Part shown: piece by piece, positions 36,109 through 43,897 of the stretch
How positions within the stretch are numbered: the stretch's first letter is position 1
Layout: every line of letters starts with the position of its first letter
Source of the DNA: Gemmatimonadota bacterium
GTDB taxonomy: Bacteria > Gemmatimonadota > Gemmatimonadetes > Gemmatimonadales > GWC2-71-9
Reading direction: 5' to 3'
Assembly (NCBI GenBank): GCA_003222155.1
Contig: QHUU01000064.1
Span: 1 to 58,348 of the forward strand
Length of the DNA stretch: 58,348 nt
Translations under genes and position numbers: made by a program
Notes under the pieces: generated by a model
The model's input: the letters and a program-made list of their open reading frames with translations, nothing else
What the model was told of the DNA's origin: nothing
Database searches by the model: none

Positions 36109-36651
36109 CTATAGGAGATTCCCGAACGAAATGAAGTCGGCGCCGCTCCCATCCGCGAGGGGGAAGGTGAATCCGAACACGCCGCCTCCGCAATCCGCCC
36201 CGCTGGTCGGGTCGGTCTCGTGCCACGTCGTAGTCGACGGCAGCACCTCGCAGACGGTATAGGTGCCGGCGGCGACACCGGTGAAGATATAGTTGTTCCC
36301 CTCCGAGTCGAGGCCCACGCCGCTCGTGACCGCGGTGGCGATGACCGCGCCGCTCGCGTCCCTGAGCTCCACGCACCAGCCCGCGAGCAAGGGAGAATTC
36401 TGGGTGGGATCATCCAGGAACACCTGCCCCGAGACCGTCCCGGTGCCAGTGCCCGGCCCTGAATTCACGCAGCCGGGGGGCGGTGGCGGGGGTTGCAGCG
36501 CGCACAGCCCGTGATGGGCGTGCACTTCTCCCGAGTCCGAGCGATGCTCGTCTCCTAGACCGTTGTCGCAAATGGAGCCTTGGGGACTTTGGGACACGCC
36601 GACGAGGAACGGTGTAGTCGCCAAGGCAAGCACTACTATGAGGGCTCGCAT
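36109..36651 (-). CDS. Secreted protein with SdrD-B-like beta domain
   Basis: Exported protein of 180 residues. A signal peptide covers about residues 1-20. A His/Asp-rich stretch (DEHRSDSGEVHAHHG) and six consecutive prolines precede a beta-sandwich domain of the SdrD-B/prealbumin-like type: SGQVFLDD, GWCVELRDASG, GVAAGTYTVCEV. Cys residues are spaced to allow disulfides. Probably a surface or matrix protein; it has its own terminator and a good GAGAGGA ribosome site, so it is a monocistronic gene. The 152 bases upstream are AT-richer than the surroundings, with GTTAC-G-GTTAC on the plus strand. Confidence 0.75.
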   Translation of the reverse strand: MRALIVVLALATTPFLVGVSQSPQGSICDNGLGDEHRSDSGEVHAHHGLCALQPPPPPPGCVNSGPGTGTGTVSGQVFLDDPTQNSPLLAGWCVELRDASGAVIATAVTSGVGLDSEGNNYIFTGVAAGTYTVCEVLPSTTTWHETDPTSGADCGGGVFGFTFPLADGSGADFISFGNLL

Positions 36652-36803
36652 TTTACTTATTCCTCTCCCGTTGGGGCTGAGGAGGGGCGCGGCGGCCTCA
36701 GCGGGTCTTACGACTGGGCGCACCGAAGCTCGCGGCCAGCGGCAGGACAAGCTGTGCCGCTCGTCACGTTATCCGTGCAACATCAGTTGTTACGGTTACT
36801 TTT

Positions 36804-37133
36804 TTACAGCTTGAGCTTCACGTCGATGTCCACCAGCACCTCGCTCGGCGCGCTGAGGAACACCACGCGGTCTTCGCTGCGGTGAATCACCATGCGCACC
36901 GGCGGACCCTTTCCCTTGCCGCGCCCCCGGTTGCCCCGCCGATACCAGACCACGACGTCGCGGCCGCTGTTTTCCACGCGCACGACCTCATAGCCCCGCC
37001 CGACCAGTACATCGCGCGTCACGGACAACGCGCGGTCGTTCGTGACCGCGTATTTCTTGGGGCCCTTGCCCTGCGCCGCGAGGGGCGCCGAGCAGACGCC
37101 CAGCATTACCAAGACCCAGCCGATCCGTCTCAT
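36804..37133 (-). CDS. Small secreted protein of unknown function
   Basis: Exported protein of 109 residues, not recognised. A signal peptide ends in PLAAQ; the mature part has RALSVTRDVLVGRGYEVVRV and a basic Gly/Arg/Lys loop (RRGNRGRGKGKG), followed by a beta-like tail. The start is decided by AAAGGAG eight bases before ATG 37133, and this site overlaps the stop of the acyl-CoA dehydrogenase, so the two are cotranscribed and coupled. Confidence 0.75.
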   Translation of the reverse strand: MRRIGWVLVMLGVCSAPLAAQGKGPKKYAVTNDRALSVTRDVLVGRGYEVVRVENSGRDVVVWYRRGNRGRGKGKGPPVRMVIHRSEDRVVFLSAPSEVLVDIDVKLKL

Positions 37134-37147
37134 GCCGCACGCTCCTT

Positions 37148-38308
37148 TCATTTCAGCAACTGCTTCGCGATGGTGTTCAGCTGCATGTTGCTCGTCCCCT
37201 CGTAGATTGCGCCGATCTTCGCGTCCCGGTAGAACTTCTCGACCGGGTACTCTTTGGTGTACCCGTATCCACCGAACAGCTCCACGGCGAGCGACGTCAC
37301 CCGCTCGGCCACCTGCGCGGCGAACAGTTTGGCCATCGCCGCCTGGGTGGTGTAGGGCTCGCCCGCGTCCTCGAGTCTGGCCGCGTTGTACACCATCAGC
37401 CGGGCCGCCTCGAGCTCCGTGGCCGCCTGGGCCAGCTGGAACTGCACTCCCTGGAACTCCGCGACCGGCTTGCCGAACTGCTTGCGCTCCTTCACGTACT
37501 TGAGGGCGGCGGCGAGCGCCCCACGCGCGACGCCGATCATCTGGGCGCCGATGCCGATCCGGCCGGTGTTGAGCGTCTCGATGGCGACCTTGTAGCCCAT
37601 GCCCACCTTGCCCACCAGGTTCGCCGCCGGCACCTCGCAGCCGTCGAGGATGAGCTCGCACGTGCTCGACGCGCGGATGCCGAGCTTGTCTTCTTTCTTG
37701 CCGACCGAGAACCCCTTGAACCCGCGCTCCACCGCGAACGCGGTGATGCCCTTGTAGCCCTTGGTGAAGTCGCTGTTCGCGAAGATCACGAACAAGCCTG
37801 CCTCCGCCCCGTTGGTGATCCACAGCTTGCGCCCCTCGAGGATCCACTGGTCGCCGGTGCGCGACGCGCGGGTCTGGAGTCCGAACGCGTCGGATCCCGA
37901 TTCCGGCTCGGACAGCGCATAGGCGCCGAGCAGATCGGTGGCGAGCCGCGGCAGATAGCGGGTGCGGAGCTCGTCGCTCGCCCACTTGATGAGCAGCGCG
38001 TTGACGAGCGTGTTCTGCACGTCCACGAAGATCGCGAGCGACGCGTCGACCGCCGACAGCTCTTCCACGGCCAGCACCGTCATCAGCATGCTGCCGCCCG
38101 CGCCGCCGTGCGCCTCCGGGATCTCGATCCCCATGAGGCCCAGCTGGAAGCACTGGGCCAGCAGGGCTCGGTCGAGCGAGGCGGACTGCTCCATGGCGGC
38201 GACGCGGGGGCGGACGGCGCGCTCGGCGAAGTCGCGCACGGTGCGGCGGAACAGCTCTTCTTCTTCGGAGAGCGTGGTGAGGGGGGGCGTGGTGGCGAGG
38301 TTGGGCAT
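37148..38308 (-). CDS. Acyl-CoA dehydrogenase
   Basis: FAD-dependent acyl-CoA dehydrogenase of 386 residues of the short/branched-chain kind, catalysing alpha-beta dehydrogenation of an acyl-CoA with electron transfer to ETF. Signatures: YALSEPESGSDA, WITNGAEA, TGRIGIGAQMIGVA, FGGYGYTKEYPVEKFYRDAK, and the catalytic Glu in IYEGTSNMQ. Start at ATG 38308; a TTG three codons earlier is less likely. It is first in a two-gene unit with the small secreted protein. Confidence 0.92.
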   Translation of the reverse strand: MPNLATTPPLTTLSEEEELFRRTVRDFAERAVRPRVAAMEQSASLDRALLAQCFQLGLMGIEIPEAHGGAGGSMLMTVLAVEELSAVDASLAIFVDVQNTLVNALLIKWASDELRTRYLPRLATDLLGAYALSEPESGSDAFGLQTRASRTGDQWILEGRKLWITNGAEAGLFVIFANSDFTKGYKGITAFAVERGFKGFSVGKKEDKLGIRASSTCELILDGCEVPAANLVGKVGMGYKVAIETLNTGRIGIGAQMIGVARGALAAALKYVKERKQFGKPVAEFQGVQFQLAQAATELEAARLMVYNAARLEDAGEPYTTQAAMAKLFAAQVAERVTSLAVELFGGYGYTKEYPVEKFYRDAKIGAIYEGTSNMQLNTIAKQLLK

Positions 38309-38389
38309 CGGGGCCAATCTACCTGCGCACCCGGAGCACGCTTTTGTCTCACGCGATGCATGCTGGCGCAGGGAGTCTTAACTCGCACC

Positions 38390-38400
38390 GTTGTAACAAC
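38390..38400. promoter_or_regulatory. Palindrome upstream of acyl-CoA dehydrogenase
   Basis: GTTGTAACAAC, an 11-base perfect dyad with a single central base, lies about 80 bases upstream of the acyl-CoA dehydrogenase start. It is AT-rich for this genome. It could be the core of a TetR- or GntR-type operator; no regulator is encoded here. Confidence 0.3.
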
Positions 38401-38448
38401 TTGCCACCTCATCTGGAGCCTGACGCTCCCACCCCCGTTCAAATGGCA

Positions 38449-38481
38449 CAAGCGGCGGGGGCTAATTCACCCCGCCGCTTG
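38449..38481 (-). terminator. Strong hairpin downstream of susD
   Basis: A 12-bp perfect stem (CAAGCGGCGGGG / CCCCGCCGCTTG) with a 9-base loop sits 55 bases after the susD stop. It probably ends the susCD transcript. The T-run on the minus strand is weak (TGCCATTTG); on the plus strand GCTTTGTT follows. Confidence 0.65.
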
Positions 38482-38536
38482 GCTTTGTTGAACTGGGGCG
38501 CGGCGACGGCGCCGGCTCGTGGTACCCGTCCAGCCG

Positions 38537-39967
38537 CTAGGGTACGGGGATCGGCCAAGAGGCTGGGCACGCGAGCGCACTACCCACCCGCTGCAGGCAC
38601 TCCGCCTGGGGGACCGGTTGCTCGACCTGCCGGAAGTGAGTCGGTGCATCGAGCGGCAACGTGCTGATGCGGCCGAATCGCCGCACGTCCACCCAGCGGT
38701 GTCCCTCCCACAGCAGCGAATAGCGCCGCTGCAACAACAGCTCCGTGACGAAGTCGTTCGCGTCGACGAACGCACCCCGGGCAGCCAACCCGCCCGAATG
38801 CCGCCGGATGAAGTTGATGTCTGCAAGCGCGCCGGCGGCATTCCCGGTGAAATACAGGGCCTCCGCCTGCAGCAGAATCAGCTCCTCGTTGCGGAAAATC
38901 GGCGCCGGGGAGGTGTTCGTCGGATACATCTGGAACCCGAACGTCGTGCAGAGACCGCCTCCACTTACCGGCGGCCGACAGGGCGTAAAGGTGCGGATCT
39001 TCGCTTGATACCGCAGGTCTGGCTGCCCCAGCGTGTCGAGTGGCGCATCGGCCTGGATCGACGGGTGCGCGAGCAGGTTCTGATCTGTGGTCTGATTCAA
39101 CCTGTTGAGGATGTCGCCCGGGTCGGTGGAGAAGATGTGGTACACGCCTCGGGACAAGGAGGCCGTGGTGTCCACGCCGGCCTCGGTGAGCGCCGTGAGT
39201 GCCGCGTTATAGCACGTCACCCCTGGAGCGGCGCCGCACGCGGCATTGCCCAGAGCGGCGCGCCATGCTTGCACGCGCGCGTAGATCGCCCGATTGAACT
39301 GCAGGAACGTGGCCGGCGTGCTGTACGTCCCGTTCGTCGTGAACCCCGCGTGCAGTTTGAACGGGAACGCCGGATCCGCCGCGAGCAGGTGTGCGCGCGC
39401 CTCGTCGAGTCGGCCGATGATGTAGTTGTGCACCGAGTCGCGTGAAACGAAGGGCGCGAGGACAGTCGGGTCGGCTTTCATCTCCACCAGGGCGCCGTAG
39501 TCGTGGCGTTGCGCCGTGATGTAGGAGAGCTCCAGTGCCTCCATCGTCTTCCCGAAGCCTCGCGCCGCCTCCCGGCTCCCCGGGGAGATTGACGTGGCCC
39601 CATCGACGGCGGCGAGGAAGTTGACGACGTTGCGCAGATTCTGGTAGCGAGACTGCGGACCCCAGCCGCCGCTGGCAAAGCCGGCCGGGTCCAGCGGATT
39701 CTGGGCCACATAGTGCGAATGCGTGCGGCCGTCGGTCGTGAAGTAGTTGTAGCTCTCCCGTCCGAAGATGCCGACGTCGCTGATATAGCCGGCATAGGTC
39801 GCACGATTCTGGAAGAGGATGCCCTTCGCAGTGAGCTGCAAGCCCGCCAGCGGGTTCTTGCCCACGTCCCCGGGCGTCGGGTCGTTGAGGGGTGGCACGG
39901 TCAGCCAGTCGTGACACGCCACGCACAGAAGGGCGGCGACAAACGCCCCGAAATAGGTCCTGGCCAT
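38537..39967 (-). CDS. SusD/RagB family outer-membrane lipoprotein
   Basis: SusD-like nutrient-binding lipoprotein of about 476 residues, acting on the outer membrane as the lid of the SusC channel. The signal peptide ends in a lipobox-like CVAC. The C-terminal part has the conserved ILLQAEALYFTGNAAGALADINFIRRHSGG and LLLQRRYSLLWEGHRWVDVRRF of the RagB/SusD family. I prefer the ATG at 39967, since it starts the signal peptide and has GGAG eight bases upstream; an ATG at 40018 is possible. It follows SusC closely on the same strand. Ligand unknown. Confidence 0.9.
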   Translation of the reverse strand: MARTYFGAFVAALLCVACHDWLTVPPLNDPTPGDVGKNPLAGLQLTAKGILFQNRATYAGYISDVGIFGRESYNYFTTDGRTHSHYVAQNPLDPAGFASGGWGPQSRYQNLRNVVNFLAAVDGATSISPGSREAARGFGKTMEALELSYITAQRHDYGALVEMKADPTVLAPFVSRDSVHNYIIGRLDEARAHLLAADPAFPFKLHAGFTTNGTYSTPATFLQFNRAIYARVQAWRAALGNAACGAAPGVTCYNAALTALTEAGVDTTASLSRGVYHIFSTDPGDILNRLNQTTDQNLLAHPSIQADAPLDTLGQPDLRYQAKIRTFTPCRPPVSGGGLCTTFGFQMYPTNTSPAPIFRNEELILLQAEALYFTGNAAGALADINFIRRHSGGLAARGAFVDANDFVTELLLQRRYSLLWEGHRWVDVRRFGRISTLPLDAPTHFRQVEQPVPQAECLQRVGSALACPASWPIPVP

Positions 39968-40021
39968 CGCGAGTCTCCACGAAGTGGAGCGATCGGAGTC
40001 AAGGGGTGCGCGGTTCATGGC

Positions 40022-43000
40022 TCAGAACTCCACGTCGATGTTGAAGAAGAAGCTGCGGTTCGCTGGATAGGGCGCGAGGTCGACGATCCGGCTGACATTC
40101 TGGTTGCCGAAATTGTTGACCTCGGGGTCCGATCCCCAGTAGTGCGACACGGTGACCAGGTTGCGGCCGCTGACGCTTACACGCGCGCCGCGCACCCGGT
40201 TGCCGAACACGTTGCTGACCCATTGTTGCGGCAAGGCATAGCTCAAGGTCACCTCACGCAACTTCACGAACGAGGCGTCCTGTACGTATACCCGGGCGTC
40301 GGCACCGCCAGCCCACTTCTTGTAGCGGTAGGCCCCTAGCGTCTTGCCGACCGTCGTGTCGGGCGAGGGCTGATCGTAGTCCCGCGACACCCGCCCTTCG
40401 TCGAACAGGTTGTTCGTCATGTCGGAGACCTGCCCGCCGTGGCGCCAATCCACCAGCGCGCTGAGCGTGAGCGCCTTCCAGGTCAGGTCATTGGTGAACT
40501 GCATCTGGAATTTGGGAGTGGCGTCGCCGATGATCGTGTCGACCCGCGCGCCCCCCGGTCCAATCGGCGCGTTCCCCCAGATCGCGGTCGTAGAGGCGCC
40601 CTTGGCGATCCGGCTGCGACCGTACGCCACCCCGAAGCCGGAGCTTCCGACCACAAAACTCGGCACCGGCAGGTCGACGACGGTCTGGGTCACTTTGTAA
40701 AAGGTGGCGCGGAAGACATCGTTGAGCTGCGGGCTGCGCAGGAGGTTCGCCCGAAGGCCGAGCTCCCAGCCCTTGCTCTCGAGCTCGCCCCCGTTGATGA
40801 TCTGGTTCGTGAAGCCTGAGCCGGGGTTCAGGGGAGCGGTCAGCAAGAGCTTGGTGATGCGGCGCTTGAAGTACGTGCCCTCCCAAGCGAGCCGCTCGCC
40901 GAGGAACTGCGCGTCCATCCCGTATTCCTGCTCCGTCATGCGCTCGGGCTCGACCTTGGGATTGCCAATCGGGATCGTGCTCGGAACGCCGATGCCGTTC
41001 TCCCCGCCGATGCGTCCGGCCGTCTGCAGCACGAGGTCGCGATTTCCGTAGTTCGGTCGGTTTCCGGATTGCCCCACGGCGGCTCGCACCTTGATCTCGT
41101 CGACGTGGGAGATAGGCGCGAGGAAGCGGTAGGACGCGGCGGCCTTGGGATAGAAGAAGAAATGGTTCTGGTCTCCGTCGGCGCTGCTCCGGTCGGCGTG
41201 GAAGCCGACTGCCACAAGGAGCCGCTCGTCGAGCCCCACTACCTCTTCCTGCCCGTAGATAGCCTGGTCGCGGACGAGTTCCTTCCGCTGGAAGGTCTGG
41301 ATCGTCCCTTGGTTGACCGTTCCGACACCCGGGACGAGGCCACGGGCCTGCACCCGATACGTGTTGGTATTCTGCTCGGCACCTTGCAAGCCGAAGGAGG
41401 TCGTCGCCCGGAGCGGCAGGGCGCTCGGGGAGTACGTCCACACGGCGTTCGCGGATCCGTTCATGAGCCGGCTGTTTGCGGTGCCCTGCACCGCGTGGCC
41501 GGAGAAGCCGTCCGTCGCCAAAGGTGTTTCGTACTGCAGAAAGTTCGGCGAGTAGATCTGGTTGTCCTGGTTGAACTGGTCGATGCCGCCGGTCAGGCTG
41601 AGCTCCAGTCGGTGACGCTCCGTCGTGAACGCGGTCCACCGGAGGTTGGCGGAACCGAGCTGTCGCCAGATGTCCTCGCGGTTGGTGAGAAAGGCCATCG
41701 TCTGGAACGGGTTGGACGCCTGGTTACCTCCGCCGCCGGGGAACGGGTTCATCGGGTAATTGCCGTTGGCGTCAGGGTGCGCCAGGTCGAGAATCGACGG
41801 GCTGTACGCAAACGCGTAGAGCGGGCTCGTGAACGTGTTGTCGTTGTTCGAGAGGCCGCGATCGTTGATGGATCGCATGACGGCCGCACCGACGCTGAGG
41901 CTCACGCGGCTTCCCATCGTGAAGTCGGTATTGAGGCGGAGCGACTGGCGCTGCGCGCTCGTGCCGATCATGGTGCCGTAGTCCTTCTTGACCCCGCCCG
42001 ACAGGAAGTACCGCGCGGTCTCCGAGCCGCCGCTCACCGTCAAGCCGGTTTCGTAGGAGAGGCTGTGCTGTCCGTAGAGCTCCCCCTGATAGTCATAGAA
42101 GGGATTGGGACTGATCGTATACGCGGAGTCCACGAGCTTCTGGGCGCGCGCCGAGTCACCTACGTTGTATCTCACCGCGTCAAACGCGGCGGCTTTGTTG
42201 GGGAAGACGCGGGAGCCCGGGAGCCGGATCGCGTCGTAACGGCCGACGCGCTGCGTCACATGGAACTGCGTCTCCCCGTGGCGGCCGCGCTTGGTGGTAA
42301 TAATGACCACGCCATTCGTCGCCCGGGAGCCATAAATCGAGGCAGAGGCTGCCGCGCCCTCCAACACTTGCACCGACTCCATGTCGCCGGTGACGAAGTC
42401 GGCGAGCCGATTGGTGCCGTTGTCCTGGTTGCTCGCGATGCCGGTGCTGACGTTGCGGTTCGCCGCCCCGGTGACCGAGTTGGCGCCCGACTGAATTTGC
42501 TCGTTACTGACGACCACTCCGTCCACCACGTAGAGCGGCTGGCCGTTGCCAAGGATCGTCGTCACGCCGCGGATCTGCATCTGTCCGCCTCCGCCCGGGG
42601 CGCCGCTGTTCATGTTGATCAAGGCGCCGGGCACCTTGCCCTGCAGCGCCTGCTCGGGCGATTGCGCCGGAACGGCGTTCAACTGGTCGCTCGAGATATT
42701 GCGCACGGCGGTCGGCGAGTTGCGGCTCTCCACGCTCGTGGCTTGCCCGGTTACGACTACGGCCTCGAGGTTGAGCACGTCTCGATCCAACGCGAGCTCG
42801 ATGCTCGACTGTGCTTCGGGCACTTTGACAGCGCCTCGCTTGTACCCGATCGCGCGGGCCGATAGCGTCACGGGCGCCACGGGGACGACGATACGAAACT
42901 CGCCGCGTGCGTCACCCTGCGCGGCCTGAATGCCCCCGACGACGGAGATCGTCGGGTAGGGGATCGCTTCGCGCGTGACGGCGTTGAGAACCTTCCCGCT

Positions 43001-43081
43001 GATTTCTCGGTTCTGCGCCTGCGCGAGCGAGACCGCGGAAAGGAAGAGCAGGGTGAGGGCACAGCACAAACGCCTGGACAT
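40022..43081 (-). CDS. SusC/RagA family TonB-linked outer-membrane protein
   Basis: TonB-dependent outer-membrane channel of 1019 residues. A signal peptide (1-22) is followed by a carboxypeptidase-regulatory-like beta domain (about 25-105), a plug with the SusC signatures QALQGKVPGALI, MQIRGVTTIL and PLYVVDGVVVSN, then MESVQVLEGAAASASIYGSRATNGVVIITTKRG at the plug/barrel junction, and a 22-strand-type barrel ending in Phe. It imports a ligand delivered by SusD. GGAGGG stands just before the ATG. No sigma/anti-sigma pair, sensor or polysaccharide-degrading enzyme is next to the pair, so the substrate (glycan, peptide or other) cannot be inferred. Confidence 0.93.
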   Translation of the reverse strand: MSRRLCCALTLLFLSAVSLAQAQNREISGKVLNAVTREAIPYPTISVVGGIQAAQGDARGEFRIVVPVAPVTLSARAIGYKRGAVKVPEAQSSIELALDRDVLNLEAVVVTGQATSVESRNSPTAVRNISSDQLNAVPAQSPEQALQGKVPGALINMNSGAPGGGGQMQIRGVTTILGNGQPLYVVDGVVVSNEQIQSGANSVTGAANRNVSTGIASNQDNGTNRLADFVTGDMESVQVLEGAAASASIYGSRATNGVVIITTKRGRHGETQFHVTQRVGRYDAIRLPGSRVFPNKAAAFDAVRYNVGDSARAQKLVDSAYTISPNPFYDYQGELYGQHSLSYETGLTVSGGSETARYFLSGGVKKDYGTMIGTSAQRQSLRLNTDFTMGSRVSLSVGAAVMRSINDRGLSNNDNTFTSPLYAFAYSPSILDLAHPDANGNYPMNPFPGGGGNQASNPFQTMAFLTNREDIWRQLGSANLRWTAFTTERHRLELSLTGGIDQFNQDNQIYSPNFLQYETPLATDGFSGHAVQGTANSRLMNGSANAVWTYSPSALPLRATTSFGLQGAEQNTNTYRVQARGLVPGVGTVNQGTIQTFQRKELVRDQAIYGQEEVVGLDERLLVAVGFHADRSSADGDQNHFFFYPKAAASYRFLAPISHVDEIKVRAAVGQSGNRPNYGNRDLVLQTAGRIGGENGIGVPSTIPIGNPKVEPERMTEQEYGMDAQFLGERLAWEGTYFKRRITKLLLTAPLNPGSGFTNQIINGGELESKGWELGLRANLLRSPQLNDVFRATFYKVTQTVVDLPVPSFVVGSSGFGVAYGRSRIAKGASTTAIWGNAPIGPGGARVDTIIGDATPKFQMQFTNDLTWKALTLSALVDWRHGGQVSDMTNNLFDEGRVSRDYDQPSPDTTVGKTLGAYRYKKWAGGADARVYVQDASFVKLREVTLSYALPQQWVSNVFGNRVRGARVSVSGRNLVTVSHYWGSDPEVNNFGNQNVSRIVDLAPYPANRSFFFNIDVEF

Positions 43082-43475
43082 AAACCCTCCAAGACGCCGG
43101 GACAGCTGGGACGCGGCTCATGCGTCTGCGTGAGCCGCGCCGCGCTCCCAGGTCGGTCGGGCGCGCACCTGTACGGCACGCACGCGGGGCCGGGTTGCGG
43201 ACGTCGCCTCCGAGTGAACCAACCCCAAACGGTGGGCCCGGTCTGAAACACCCGGGTCCACACGACACACCTCGGCTGTGCAACGGAACGACGGCGCTGC
43301 TTGAATCGGCCGACGGCTGCGGGTGTCCCCACAAACGGGGACGGGCCGATTCGTCGAACGCAGACGAACATGACTACGGGAACGGAGGCCCGCAAGATCC
43401 CCTGGAGACCGCCCCGGAGCATGGAAACGCGAACGGCCCGGCGAATCGCCGGGCCGTTTTTCGCTCATGGGTCCG
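43082..43475. other. Gene-free stretch upstream of susC with several hairpins
   Basis: 394 bases with no convincing gene. Seen: a 9-bp perfect stem at 43112-43139 (CGCGGCTCA / TGAGCCGCG, 10-base loop) just ahead of the susC ribosome site; a 10-bp stem with one G-U at 43232-43261; a 6-bp stem at 43325-43342 (GTCCCC / GGGGAC); and a terminator-like hairpin at 43432-43458. This is either a long structured susC leader with its promoter, or it includes a small RNA. A reading frame across the plus strand here has no family look or ribosome site. Confidence 0.55.
43432..43461 (+). terminator. Intrinsic-terminator-like hairpin with T-run on the plus strand
   Basis: Perfect 11-bp stem (AACGGCCCGGC / GCCGGGCCGTT) with a 5-base loop, running into TTTTTC on the plus strand. 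It lies 14 bases beyond the stop of the minus-strand DUF3052 gene, for which it may also serve, but the T-run faces plus, where no gene lies upstream. Confidence 0.7.
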
Positions 43476-43880
43476 CTACCGATCCTTCACCCGTCGCACG
43501 AACTTGAGCCCCGACCACACCTCGTCCACCGCCGCCACCTTCACGTCCACCAGACCATGCCCGAGCCCGATCGCGCGGATCACGTCCTCGGTCAGATCGG
43601 TCGCCACCCCGGACGATTTCTTGGGCCACGAGATCCACAACATGCCGGCGGGCGCAAGCGCGCGCGCCAGCCCTGCGAACCGCCGCTCCAGCTCCCGCTT
43701 CTTCTTCGTGAAGAACTGGATGAAGTCGACCGGGCCCACCGGGCTCGACTTGCGCGTTACACCCGACGGCAGCTTGCCCAGCGTACGGGCGTACTCCTTG
43801 GGCGCATTGAGGATGGCGATCGCCCAGCCATCCTTGATCCCGAGTTTGTCGACGAGCGACCGTTTGGAGTACCCCGCCAC
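43476..43880 (-). CDS. DUF3052 family protein
   Basis: Cytoplasmic protein of 134 residues. It opens with VAGYSKRSLVDKLGIKDG and has ILNAP, DFIQFFTKKKRELERR, GMLWISWPKKSSG and DLTEDVIRAIGL, the normal pattern of DUF3052, which has no known role. The GTG at 43880 starts where the family starts; a purine-rich GGGGAAGGGGG precedes it. It lies 17 bases after the sugar dehydrogenase stop and is probably the last gene of the operon. Confidence 0.85.
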   Translation of the reverse strand: MAGYSKRSLVDKLGIKDGWAIAILNAPKEYARTLGKLPSGVTRKSSPVGPVDFIQFFTKKKRELERRFAGLARALAPAGMLWISWPKKSSGVATDLTEDVIRAIGLGHGLVDVKVAAVDEVWSGLKFVRRVKDR

Positions 43881-43897
43881 CCCCCTTCCCCGGCCTC

